A stretch of 64,000 nucleotides of DNA from JACOMS01 sp964352785 (lineage in GTDB: Bacteria; Pseudomonadota; Alphaproteobacteria; Caulobacterales; Maricaulaceae): NCBI GenBank assembly GCA_964352785.1, contig CAYGTI010000001.1, positions 62,001 through 126,000 on the forward strand. The letters are read 5' to 3'. Both the position numbers and the translations under genes were made by a program. The notes below the pieces were generated by a model. The model had not been told where the DNA came from and made no database searches. It saw only the letters and a program-made list of their open reading frames with translations. Below are positions 25,796-34,050 of this stretch, piece after piece (the first letter of the stretch is position 1; each line of letters opens with the position of its first letter).

Positions 25796-28690
25796 ATGTC
25801 AAAGAAAATGCTAATCGATGCCTCCCACCAGGAAGAAACACGGGTTGTCATCGTCAACGGGTCTCGAATCGAAGAACTTGACTTTGAAAGCAGTAACAAA
25901 CGTCAATTACGCGGAAACGTCTATCTGGCGCGCGTAACCCGGGTCGAACCCTCTCTACAAGCCGCCTTTGTGGAATACGGCGGAAACCGTCATGGTTTCC
26001 TCGCATTCAGCGAAATTCACCCAGACTACTATCAAATTCCTTACGAAGATCGTATGGCGCTGCTGGAAGCTGAAGAAGCCGATAACCGCGCCGAAGAAGA
26101 CGATGTTGAAGACGCCATTGAGGCGTCTGACGACTCTCAAGACACCGATAGCGGCGACGAAACAGAAAATGATAATGGTGACGATAACCCGGCAGAGCTT
26201 GACGGCGTTGAAGAGGACGTTTCCGACGCCAATGACGAAGAAGTCGCCCAAGAGCAGGTCAAGACGGCTTCATCGCGGCGCAAACGCATGTCACGCCGCC
26301 GCTATAAAATTCAAGAAGTCATTAAACGCGGCCAAATACTGCTGATCCAAGTCGTCAAAGAAGAGCGCGGCAATAAAGGCGCGGCCATGACCACATACTT
26401 GTCGCTTGCCGGACGTTATTGCGTGTTAATGCCAAACACACCACGCGGTGGCGGCATTTCCCGTAAAATTCCGAACGGCGCTGATAGAAAACGCCTCAAG
26501 TCCGTTGTTTCGGAATTCGATGTGCCTCAGGGCATGGGCGTTATTGTCAGAACGGCCGGCGCAAGCCGCACGAAACTGGAGATTAAACGAGATTATGATT
26601 ACCTAAGCCGCCTATGGGAAACCACACGTAGCACCACACTTGAATCAATCGCACCCGCATTGATTCACGAAGAAGGTAATCTGGTCAAACGTTCCATACG
26701 TGACCTCTATAATAAAGATATCGACGAAGTTCTTGTACAAGGCGATGAAGCTTACAAGACGGCCAAAGCGTTCATAAAAATGCTCATGCCGAGCCATGCG
26801 AAAAACGTAAAAGCCTACAAAGACGAAATTCCTCTATTCTTGCGTTATCATGTGGAAAGCCAGATTGAAGACAGTTTGGACCCGACCGTACAGCTTAAAT
26901 CCGGAGGCTACCTCGTTATTCATCCGACCGAGGCCCTGGTCTCTGTTGACGTTAACTCAGGCCGCTCTACCAAAGAACGTAATGTCGAGCGCACAGCGCT
27001 TAAGACCAACCTTGAAGCCGCAGATGAAGTCGCGCGGCAAATGCGCCTGCGTGATCTGGCTGGTCTGGTTGTCATCGACTTTATCGATATGGATGAAAAC
27101 CGAAACAACCGCGCCGTTGAGAAACGCATGAAAGACGCGCTGGCCCGCGACCGTGCGCGCGTACAAAATAGCCGTATTTCACAATTTGGCCTTATGGAAA
27201 TCTCTCGTCAACGCCGCCGCCGCAGCTTGCTCGAAGGCTCAACCGCGCATTGTGATCACTGCGCAGGTGTAGGCCGTAAACGCACGATTGAATCCAGCGC
27301 TCTTCGCGCTATTCGCGCTGTCGAAGAAGTGGGTGTACGCCGTAAATCAAAACGCATTCGCCTCAAAGTCGCCCCCGACGTGGCGTTGTATATCTTTAAT
27401 GAAAAGCGCGATTTGTTGACATCCGTGGATACGGAATTTGATGTCTTCACCGAGCTTGTCGGTGACGATAGCTTGATCCGGCCAGCCTATGAGGTCGAAG
27501 TCCTCGAAGCCGCCGACGCCGGCACTGAAGACCCGCTCGTACAAATCGAAAAAGACCTTAAAAAACTAGATCGCCTGTCTGAGAAATCGCCGCCGCGCCC
27601 ACGTGAACGCAGCCAACAAACAGATGAGGATGACGACGCAAGGTCTGAAGACGACGTCAAAAGCCGCGAAGAAACCTCGGATGATGACGATCAGCCCAAG
27701 CGCCGCCGCCGCCGTGGACGCCGGGGTGGGCGCCGCAGGAAACCAGAGACTGAAAATATTGAGTCAAATTCAGATGAATCTACTGTTGAAAATACTGGGG
27801 CACAAACTGAGCAGCCAGACGGAAACACGTCTGGTGACACAGATAAGAAGCCTCGTCGCCGACGCCGCAAGCCCTCAAAACCCGAGAACAAAGAACCCAA
27901 CGAGGAAATAGAAACAGCCAAAACCGAATCTCCGGCCCCCGCCGAAGCAAAAGAGGACAAGCCCCGTTCGACGACTCGCCGTAAAGCGCCATCTAAAAAG
28001 CCTATCGACTCAGAGGTTGAAGAAAAAGCAACCGAGAAAGCTCCTGTAAAAGAAGCCCGTTCGCGCACTGAAATACCGCGCTCCACAACACGGCGTAAAG
28101 CTCCGTCTAAAAAGGTAGAGGCTGAGACGGCGCAATCAAGTGATGCGCCTAAGGCCGAACCAAAAACCAAAGACACGGAGACCGCTAAGCCAAAGCCATC
28201 TGATGCAAAGCTTAAGTCAACAGCTCGCCGTAAAGCACCCGCTAAAAAACCCAAAACTGAGCCGAAGTGTGAACCTACCGTAGACCCAAAAAAACCAAGT
28301 GTAGAAACCACAGAGAAGGCCGCACCAAAAAAGCGGGCTCCGCGTAAGAAAGCCCCAGCAAAGCCAAAAGCAGCGACTGCTAAAGCCGAAACCGTCAAAG
28401 ACGAAAAGCCTGAAACGACTGAAGCTAACGCGCCCAAATCGACGGCAAGACGTAAAGCGCCTGCTCGCAAAGCCGCCCCGGCTCGTAGAAAAGCTCCAGC
28501 CCGTAAAACTGCGGCAGAGCTTGGCAAAGAAGAGGCGAAACCTGCGGCCCAAGAGCCCACCGTGCAAAAACCTCGAAAGCCTGTCAATGCGGCACGAACT
28601 GATGATGCGGTCAAGACGGAAGCTACTGAAGACGCCGCCAGTGAGCCCAAGACAAAGAAATCTTGGTGGAAACGCGGCAAGCGCAAATAG
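25796..28690 (+). CDS. rne: Ribonuclease E/G
   Basis: The endonuclease and scaffold of RNA decay, 964 residues. The N-terminal catalytic half has an S1 domain split by a long acidic insertion (about residues 90-155), as in other alphaproteobacteria. It continues with the DNase I-like part containing VSVDVNSGRS and the zinc-link cysteines in CDHCAGVG. The C-terminal half (from about residue 595) is disordered and very basic, with arginine patches (RRRRRGRRGGRRRK) and five copies or variants of STxRRKAPxKK. The chain ends KKSWWKRGKRK, resembling the GWW PNPase-binding end of Caulobacter RNase E with S for G. The ATG at 25796 follows GGAG. Confidence 0.95.
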   Translation: MSKKMLIDASHQEETRVVIVNGSRIEELDFESSNKRQLRGNVYLARVTRVEPSLQAAFVEYGGNRHGFLAFSEIHPDYYQIPYEDRMALLEAEEADNRAEEDDVEDAIEASDDSQDTDSGDETENDNGDDNPAELDGVEEDVSDANDEEVAQEQVKTASSRRKRMSRRRYKIQEVIKRGQILLIQVVKEERGNKGAAMTTYLSLAGRYCVLMPNTPRGGGISRKIPNGADRKRLKSVVSEFDVPQGMGVIVRTAGASRTKLEIKRDYDYLSRLWETTRSTTLESIAPALIHEEGNLVKRSIRDLYNKDIDEVLVQGDEAYKTAKAFIKMLMPSHAKNVKAYKDEIPLFLRYHVESQIEDSLDPTVQLKSGGYLVIHPTEALVSVDVNSGRSTKERNVERTALKTNLEAADEVARQMRLRDLAGLVVIDFIDMDENRNNRAVEKRMKDALARDRARVQNSRISQFGLMEISRQRRRRSLLEGSTAHCDHCAGVGRKRTIESSALRAIRAVEEVGVRRKSKRIRLKVAPDVALYIFNEKRDLLTSVDTEFDVFTELVGDDSLIRPAYEVEVLEAADAGTEDPLVQIEKDLKKLDRLSEKSPPRPRERSQQTDEDDDARSEDDVKSREETSDDDDQPKRRRRRGRRGGRRRKPETENIESNSDESTVENTGAQTEQPDGNTSGDTDKKPRRRRRKPSKPENKEPNEEIETAKTESPAPAEAKEDKPRSTTRRKAPSKKPIDSEVEEKATEKAPVKEARSRTEIPRSTTRRKAPSKKVEAETAQSSDAPKAEPKTKDTETAKPKPSDAKLKSTARRKAPAKKPKTEPKCEPTVDPKKPSVETTEKAAPKKRAPRKKAPAKPKAATAKAETVKDEKPETTEANAPKSTARRKAPARKAAPARRKAPARKTAAELGKEEAKPAAQEPTVQKPRKPVNAARTDDAVKTEATEDAASEPKTKKSWWKRGKRK

Positions 28691-28711
28691 CTGATATCTC
28701 ACTGTAATGTT

Positions 28712-28737
28712 ACAGCGGCTTCACTTGACGCCGCTGT
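28712..28737 (+). terminator. Hairpin after rne, probable terminator
   Basis: ACAGCGGC (28712-28719) and GCCGCTGT (28730-28737) form a perfect 8-bp GC-rich stem with a 10-base loop 22 bases after the rne stop. Only a short CATTT follows, so it is a weak intrinsic terminator or an mRNA 3'-end stabiliser. Confidence 0.5.
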
Positions 28738-28794
28738 CATTTGCAGCAAATAGAAAGTGATATTTAGGAAAACGACCAAGGATACAAAAATCGC

Positions 28795-30162
28795 ATGATG
28801 GCCACGACCTCTATACGGCGGAATATAGTGCGGTGCTTTGTAGCTTTTACTTTTGTCTGGGCCGGTACATTTTCTGCCGCTGCGCAATCGCTTATCCGCG
28901 ATACCGAAATTGAAGCCACTCTGAGAGAGTTTTCTGATCCGATCATTAGAGCCGCAGGCCTGAACACCTCCAGCGTTGATATCTATATCGTCAATGATTT
29001 GTCACTTAACGCGTTCGTCACGCGCGGACAAAAAATGTTCTTTCATACGGGCCTGATCCTCGAAGCCGAAACCCCCAACCAGCTTAAAGGCGTCATCGCG
29101 CACGAGACAGGTCATATCGCGGGCGGACATCTAGTTCGTAGCGACTATGGCAACCGCAGTGCTTACGGCGCAATGCTGATTGCCGCAGGTATCGGCATCG
29201 CCGCGATTTTAGCGGGCGAAGGTTCCGCCGGAGCTCTTATTCTTGGTGGATCTCAGCAATTTGGCGTCCTAGAAGTCCTCGCCTATTCGCGTACTAACGA
29301 AGCGGCCGCTGATCAATACGCCGCGCAATATATGGAGCGCACAAAACAATCCGGCAAAGGCCTGATACAGTTTTTTGAAAAATTCAGATATCAGGAAGTT
29401 CTATCTAATGCCCGCCGTTACCCTTATTTTCGCGGACATCCCCTCTCCAGTGAACGCATCGACTCCCTGCGTGAAGTGGTGGATGAAAGCCCTTATACAT
29501 ATGAGCTGGACTCGCCGGAAGACATCGCCAAGCTTGAGACCGCAAAAGCAAAGCTGCGCGGGTTTTTGCAAGCCCCGCAAACCGTTTTTACAACATACCC
29601 TCACACAGACACATCTGCAAACGCCCATTATGCGCGCGCAGTTGCTTATTTTCGCAGTGCCAGCCTTCGAAGCGCGCTGAAGGAAATGGACGCTCTCATC
29701 GCCATGGAGCCTAATAATCCTTACTATCATGAGTTGATGGGACAAATCCTGTATGAGAGCGGAAAAGGCTCTGAAGCAATTGCCCCCATGATGCGGGCCG
29801 TCGAACTTAAACCTGACGCGCCGCTTTTTGAAATTGCCCTTGCGCAAGCTCTCATCGAATCCGAGGAAGAAGAGAAACTCAACGAAGCTATAAGGCTGCT
29901 TAAATCCGCTCTTCAAAAAGAACGTGGCAGCAGCTATGCGTGGTATAACCTCTCCCAAGCTTATGGCCGCCTGGGGCAAGAGCCGCTTGCGAAATATGCT
30001 ATAGCAGAACAGGCTTTTCACATGGGTGACCTGCAGCGCGCCCGGTCTTTTGCCCAGCGCGCACAAGAAGACCTGCCGCGCGGCCAGCCGCAATGGCGAA
30101 GGGCCAGTGACATCATTGTGATCTCGGATTCGCAATTAGCTAATTCAAAAAGACGGCGCTAG
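28795..30162 (+). CDS. M48 family metalloprotease with TPR domain (BepA/YfgC type)
   Basis: A 455-residue periplasmic protein. A signal peptide (FVAFTFVWAGTFSAAAQS, cleavage near residue 29) is followed by an M48 zinc protease domain. It has HETGH at residues 102-106 and the third ligand region NEAAADQYAAQYM. A TPR-rich C-terminal half begins at about residue 270 (for example KEMDALIAMEPNNPYYHELM and MMRAVELKPDAPLFEIALAQ). BepA-type proteins act as chaperone/protease for outer-membrane assembly. The start is ATG 28795, with another ATG directly after it; AAGGA lies upstream. Confidence 0.9.
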   Translation: MMATTSIRRNIVRCFVAFTFVWAGTFSAAAQSLIRDTEIEATLREFSDPIIRAAGLNTSSVDIYIVNDLSLNAFVTRGQKMFFHTGLILEAETPNQLKGVIAHETGHIAGGHLVRSDYGNRSAYGAMLIAAGIGIAAILAGEGSAGALILGGSQQFGVLEVLAYSRTNEAAADQYAAQYMERTKQSGKGLIQFFEKFRYQEVLSNARRYPYFRGHPLSSERIDSLREVVDESPYTYELDSPEDIAKLETAKAKLRGFLQAPQTVFTTYPHTDTSANAHYARAVAYFRSASLRSALKEMDALIAMEPNNPYYHELMGQILYESGKGSEAIAPMMRAVELKPDAPLFEIALAQALIESEEEEKLNEAIRLLKSALQKERGSSYAWYNLSQAYGRLGQEPLAKYAIAEQAFHMGDLQRARSFAQRAQEDLPRGQPQWRRASDIIVISDSQLANSKRRR

Positions 30163-30250
30163 GTCTAAAAGACCTCCATAAGCTTTGTATAAACAACAAA
30201 CTCCCTTAATAACGGCGTGATACGCCAGACAAAATATTTGGAGCCTTAGA

Positions 30251-30973
30251 ATGAAAATTGCCAAGAAATTCCTACTGAGTGTCGCTGCTCTGTCAGCAGC
30301 CGCCTGCTCACCCGCAGGTGCATCAGGAGACATGAACCGCAAACAGGTTGAAACCATCCTTCAGGAATATCTGATGGAAAACCCAGAAATCATTCGCGAC
30401 GCTCTCATCGCGCTCAATGATAAAGAAGAAGCCGAAGCGCTTGCTGCAGTTCAAGACGAAATTTTCAAAGACAAACGCGACATTGTGATTGGCCCTAAAA
30501 ATGCCAAAGTCACGATTGTCGAATTTTTCGACTATAATTGCGGGTTCTGTAAACGCTCCACAGATTGGCTGATGGAGACCATGGAAAACCACCCCAAAGA
30601 TGTGCGCGTGATCTTCAAAGAGCTACCTATCCTAGACGGCCGTACAAAAACATCGCGAAACGCAGCCAAAGCCGCACTCGCAGCAGCCAAGCAAGACAAA
30701 TATTTGGAAATGCATACGGCGTTAATGACAGAACGCAGCTTAACGGCCGACCGTATTACCGCGATTGCAGAGAAAATTGGCTTGAATATGAAAGTTTTTC
30801 AAGCGGATATGGGCGATCCTGGTATCGCAGTACACATCGAAGATACAATGGATCTTGCTGGACGTATTCCGATGTTTGGCGGCACGCCGTTTTTCATGAT
30901 CAATGATGATTATATCTCCGGCGCGAACACAGAACGCCTTGACGAAATGCTAAAAGAGGCGCTCGGTAGTTAA
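30251..30973 (+). CDS. DsbA-family thiol oxidoreductase, probable lipoprotein
   Basis: A 240-residue thioredoxin-fold protein with a DsbA-like helical insertion. The N-terminus KIAKKFLLSVAALSAAACSP looks like a lipoprotein signal with acylated C19. A helical leader (residues 28-75, with YLMENPEIIRDAL) precedes the thioredoxin core. The active site is CGFC at 97-100 in FFDYNCGFCKR, and the cis-Pro loop is GGTPFF. This resembles the Com1/DsbA-like group acting on periplasmic disulfides. GGAG precedes the ATG by eight bases. Its stop overlaps the folK stop on the opposite strand. Confidence 0.9.
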   Translation: MKIAKKFLLSVAALSAAACSPAGASGDMNRKQVETILQEYLMENPEIIRDALIALNDKEEAEALAAVQDEIFKDKRDIVIGPKNAKVTIVEFFDYNCGFCKRSTDWLMETMENHPKDVRVIFKELPILDGRTKTSRNAAKAALAAAKQDKYLEMHTALMTERSLTADRITAIAEKIGLNMKVFQADMGDPGIAVHIEDTMDLAGRIPMFGGTPFFMINDDYISGANTERLDEMLKEALGS

Positions 30974-31470
30974 TAAAGCCGTCCGTGGTAGTGCATCGGC
31001 GCGACATCACTTAAAGGCAACCGTGCTGCGTAATCCATAACGCCGCCGCCTGAGACCGGGTCGCGCCAGTTTGGCGCGATTTGAGCCAGTGGAAACAGAA
31101 CGAACCCGCGCCCCAGCATACGTGGATGCGGCAGAGTCAAAATTTGCGTATTTAATATTTGCCCGCGAAAATCCAGTATATCTAAGTCAATCGGACGCGG
31201 CGCATTGCGCAAGGACCTGACGCGGCCATGATCCGCTTCAATAGATTGCAGCAATAACAATAAGCTTTTGGGCGAGCCTTCATAGTCAATACAGGCCACC
31301 GCGTTAAGGTAATCCGGGTGTCCTTGCCCCGGCGGCCAAGACGGGCTTTGCCACACACCTGACACACCTTTTAGTGTCACGGCAGCCTCGTTAAGACTCT
31401 CAAGCGCCTTGATAAAAGCCGCCTTTCTGTTGGACAGGTTTGCACCCAACGCGATATAGATAGGTTTCAT
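30970..31470 (-). CDS. folK: 6-hydroxymethyl-7,8-dihydropterin pyrophosphokinase FolK
   Basis: A folate-synthesis kinase of 166 residues that transfers pyrophosphate from ATP to 6-hydroxymethyldihydropterin. Family motifs are present: YIALGANLSNRKAAF at the start, VSGVWQSPSWPPGQ, NAVACIDYEG, the signature RNAPRPIDLDILDF and LPHPRMLGRGFVLFPLAQIAP. It is divergent from the NYN gene 45 bases away and converges with the DsbA-like gene, overlapping it by four bases. The other pterin genes of the window are 6-8 kb downstream. Confidence 0.95.
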   Translation of the reverse strand: MKPIYIALGANLSNRKAAFIKALESLNEAAVTLKGVSGVWQSPSWPPGQGHPDYLNAVACIDYEGSPKSLLLLLQSIEADHGRVRSLRNAPRPIDLDILDFRGQILNTQILTLPHPRMLGRGFVLFPLAQIAPNWRDPVSGGGVMDYAARLPLSDVAPMHYHGRLY

Positions 31471-31515
31471 TTTTAAAGCTGACTTTTTTTAAGACTTTTA
31501 AGCGCAAGGTTTACC

Positions 31516-32094
31516 ATGGCATTTTATCCCGACGAGCGTATCGCTCTCTTTATCGACGGCTCAAATCTTTATTCAACTGCAAAAACCCTCGATTTTGATA
31601 TTGATTACAAGAAAATGCTTGATCTATTTCGCAGCAAAGGACGCCTGTTTCGCGCAAATTATTATACGGCGCTAAAGGAACATGATGATTACTCACCCAT
31701 CCGTCCGCTTATGGATTGGCTGGACTATAACGGTTATCATATCATCACAAAGCCCACCCGTGAATATACAGACCGGGATGGTCGCCGCCGTATAAAAGGC
31801 AATATGGACATGGAAATCGCTATGGATATGATCGATTTGTGTCCACACATTGATCATATGCTTTTAATGTCGGGTGATGGAGATTTTCGCGCCGTCATCC
31901 GCGCTGTCCAATCGCGCGGCGTACGCGTAACCGTCATCTCGACCTTAAAGTCCAATCCGCCTATGTTATCCGATGAACTTCGCCGTCAAGCCGATGCGAT
32001 TATAGAGCTTTCAGATATGGACACATTAATCGGCCGCCCCAAACGTAAAGCCGAGGCATTTGAGGACGAGTATGATGATTATGAGGACGAGTAA
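31516..32094 (+). CDS. NYN domain protein (LabA/DUF88 family), predicted RNase
   Basis: A 192-residue PIN-like NYN domain protein. Acidic metal-binding residues are seen at ALFIDGSNLY (D14 region), KGNMDMEIAMDMIDL and MLLMSGDGDFRAVIRA, the expected order for the fold. These proteins are predicted to cleave RNA; cellular targets are unknown. The acidic tail (EAFEDEYDDYEDE) is typical of alphaproteobacterial members. The stop codon touches the GTG start of the uracil-DNA glycosylase, so the two are translationally coupled. Confidence 0.88.
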   Translation: MAFYPDERIALFIDGSNLYSTAKTLDFDIDYKKMLDLFRSKGRLFRANYYTALKEHDDYSPIRPLMDWLDYNGYHIITKPTREYTDRDGRRRIKGNMDMEIAMDMIDLCPHIDHMLLMSGDGDFRAVIRAVQSRGVRVTVISTLKSNPPMLSDELRRQADAIIELSDMDTLIGRPKRKAEAFEDEYDDYEDE

Positions 32095-32739
32095 GTGAGC
32101 CTCTTTCAGGAGCCACCGCGCGACTGCGCGCGCTGCCCGCGCCTTCGTGCGTTTTTGCTAGAGCTTAGAGAAACTCATCCTGATTATCACAACGCTCCGG
32201 TACCAAGTTTTGGCGACTGTGCTCCCGCTCTTTTAGTCGTTGGCTTGGCCCCAGGCATGCACGGCGCTAACAGAACTGGCCGTCCCTTTACGGGCGACTG
32301 GGCAGGCGATCTGCTTTACGCTGCGCTTACGGAATATGAGTTCACCAAGGGCACCTACGATGCGCGGACAGATGACGGCCTGACGCTTCAGGGCGCGATG
32401 ATTACTAACGCTATTCGGTGCTTACCACCCGGGAACAAGCCTATCGGCGCAGAAGGCACGGCCTGCCGCCCCTTCCTCACAGATCAGATTGAAAGCCTGA
32501 TGCCCTTGAAAACTATATTAACCCTGGGCAAAATTTCGCACGATAATACGATACGTGCCCTCGGGCTAAAACTCAAAGATTTCCCATTTGGACACCACCG
32601 CATCTATGACTTACCCTCGGGCACGCGGCTATACTCAAGCTATCATTGCTCACGCTACAACACGAATACTAAACGTCTGACGGAAGAGATGTTTTATAAC
32701 GTCTTTGCAGACATCAGGTCTTACATCGATAACTATTAA
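32095..32739 (+). CDS. Uracil-DNA glycosylase, family 5 (UDGb) type
   Basis: A 214-residue DNA repair glycosylase that removes deaminated bases. The motifs fit family 5: an Fe-S type N-terminus with CARCPRL, motif GLAPGMHGANRTGRPF (motif 1 without a catalytic Asp/Asn, as in UDGb), AIRCLPPGNKP and the C-terminal YHCSRYNTNT (motif 2 HCS). Four cysteines for a [4Fe-4S] cluster are plausible (C11, C14, the IRC cysteine and the following AC). The GTG start directly follows the NYN stop with no gap. Family 5 enzymes also act on hypoxanthine or xanthine. Confidence 0.9.
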   Translation: MSLFQEPPRDCARCPRLRAFLLELRETHPDYHNAPVPSFGDCAPALLVVGLAPGMHGANRTGRPFTGDWAGDLLYAALTEYEFTKGTYDARTDDGLTLQGAMITNAIRCLPPGNKPIGAEGTACRPFLTDQIESLMPLKTILTLGKISHDNTIRALGLKLKDFPFGHHRIYDLPSGTRLYSSYHCSRYNTNTKRLTEEMFYNVFADIRSYIDNY

Positions 32740-33428
32740 AAGGGCTTTACCGCACCGAAAAAGGCTGTCGCCATAATGCCAATCCAGTATAAATAAGCAA
32801 CAGAGCGGCCCAACCGAATGGATTTGTTCAGCGTCGCCTCAACCGCCGCGTCAGGGCCAGCGGCAAGCACTTTGAACTTGTCGTCCCACTGATGCATAAT
32901 CAATCGTAGAATGACGCCAATGATTAAAAGCGATCCAAACGTCAGCACTTTGGCTGAGAACCATTTTTCACCTATGCCAGCAGAGAACGGGCCGTAACCC
33001 ATCAGTGACGTCAGGCCAGTAATAATAAGCGTCGGAATTAAGATATAGCGCGACCAGTCTTCGACCGTGCGCAGCTTGGCCCCAAGAGGTTTACCCCGAT
33101 TAAAGAAAGCACCATAAGTAATCGCGAACCAAACCACATAGACTGCCCACATTGCGACAAGCCAGCCGCCCCCAAAAGGCTGAACGCCGTGCAAGTAACC
33201 CATATGCAGACCAAGAGGCAGTAGCGAAATAATCCCTGTCCGCGCCAAAATATCAATGCGGTAGGCCGTATCCATATGGCGCATACGCTCGTCATAAGAC
33301 AGATTGTGATTAACAACCTTATAGGACGTCTGGAACACACCCCATTCCCCGCCCAGCCAATAGACCATAGCAATAATGTGAAGCCACCGCAGAATGGCGA
33401 GTTCGTGTAAGGCTAAAAAATCAAGCAT
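32736..33428 (-). CDS. Integral membrane protein, CopD/DUF2269-like
   Basis: A 230-residue protein with about five to six transmembrane helices and the histidine pattern of CopD-like or DUF2269 proteins. The first helix contains LRWLHIIAMVYWLGGEWG, and later helices include LLPLGLHMGYLHG, WLVAMWAVYVVWFAI, YILIPTLIITGLTSLMGYGP and AKVLTFGSLLIIGVILRLIM. Relatives are heme- or copper-linked membrane proteins, but no function can be assigned. The last four bases overlap the UDG gene end on the other strand. The gene lies downstream of rpoZ, separated by a clear terminator, so it is transcribed separately. Confidence 0.75.
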   Translation of the reverse strand: MLDFLALHELAILRWLHIIAMVYWLGGEWGVFQTSYKVVNHNLSYDERMRHMDTAYRIDILARTGIISLLPLGLHMGYLHGVQPFGGGWLVAMWAVYVVWFAITYGAFFNRGKPLGAKLRTVEDWSRYILIPTLIITGLTSLMGYGPFSAGIGEKWFSAKVLTFGSLLIIGVILRLIMHQWDDKFKVLAAGPDAAVEATLNKSIRLGRSVAYLYWIGIMATAFFGAVKPF

Positions 33429-33526
33429 GATATTCCCTCAGTCATAATGTCATCCTTATCATTACGACTTTCGGGTGCACAGAATTGACTTTTCTCAATT
33501 GAGACAGAGAACCATCTTACAGATAA

Positions 33527-33551
33527 CAAAAAAGCCGCCTTGGAGGCGGCT
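33527..33551 (-). terminator. Intrinsic terminator of rpoZ
   Basis: On the minus strand AGCCGCC-TCCAA-GGCGGCT is followed by six T residues, starting 22 bases after the rpoZ stop. This is a textbook rho-independent terminator. Confidence 0.9.
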
Positions 33552-33573
33552 CTTTCGTAAAATGTTTGACCCC

Positions 33574-33948
33574 TTAGAAGCGGCTGGACGTATCGTTGTC
33601 GCGGTCGCCCTGTAAAGCTTTCATCAGGTCATGTGCTGACATTTCTTGTGACGGCGCTTTTTCGCCATGCTCAATCGCGAGAACTGGCGCGTCTTCTGGT
33701 TCGTCGGGCATATCATCATCAATGATAACACGCTGCAAACCAGTCACGAGGCTTTCGCGCAGATCGCCAAGGTCGAGTGTTTCTTCGGCGAGTTCGCGCA
33801 AGGACACCACAGGTGTCTTATCATTATCTCGGTCAATCGTAAGAGATGCACCCGCGGAAATGTTACGCGAACGGTGCGCAGCCATTAAAACAAGATCAAA
33901 CCGGTTGGGAACTTTTTCTACGCAATCTTCAACAGTAACGCGGGCCAT
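33574..33948 (-). CDS. rpoZ: RNA polymerase omega subunit
   Basis: The small RNA polymerase subunit, 124 residues. The N-terminal ARVTVEDCVEKVPNRFDLVL and AAHRSRNISAG are the conserved omega core that wraps the beta-prime C-terminus. The acidic C-terminal extension (DDDMPDEPEDAPV) is lineage-specific. The ATG at 33948 is chosen because the family always begins ARVTVED; a longer frame to 33993 is not supported. No spoT/rel gene follows, although it does in many proteobacteria. Confidence 0.96.
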   Translation of the reverse strand: MARVTVEDCVEKVPNRFDLVLMAAHRSRNISAGASLTIDRDNDKTPVVSLRELAEETLDLGDLRESLVTGLQRVIIDDDMPDEPEDAPVLAIEHGEKAPSQEMSAHDLMKALQGDRDNDTSSRF

Positions 33949-34050
33949 ACATGCTCCATATAATATGGGCAGCACAAGGCCGCCCGGATTCAAAAATCTA
34001 CTTACGAAAAACTCTAGCCGAATGCAAACGATTTTCGCACAGTAAAAGCG

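Noticed and set aside
25543..25881. Open frame in the rne leader overlapping the rne start
   Set aside because: It overlaps rne out of frame, lacks homology, and the leader contains RNA structures that better explain the sequence.
27950..28560. Regular repeats that could suggest a CRISPR-like or tandem array
   Set aside because: They encode the repeated STxRRKAPxKK motif of RNase E in frame and vary in length; there are no constant-length spacers.
27691..28686. A 331-codon open frame on the minus strand inside rne
   Set aside because: It mirrors the low-complexity, lysine-, alanine- and glutamate-rich coding strand of rne and gives an artificial serine/phenylalanine/leucine-rich protein; no family motif or ribosome-binding site.
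29401..30135. A 244-codon open frame antisense to the M48 protease gene
   Set aside because: It is a shadow of the well-supported TPR part of the protease; no recognisable motif.
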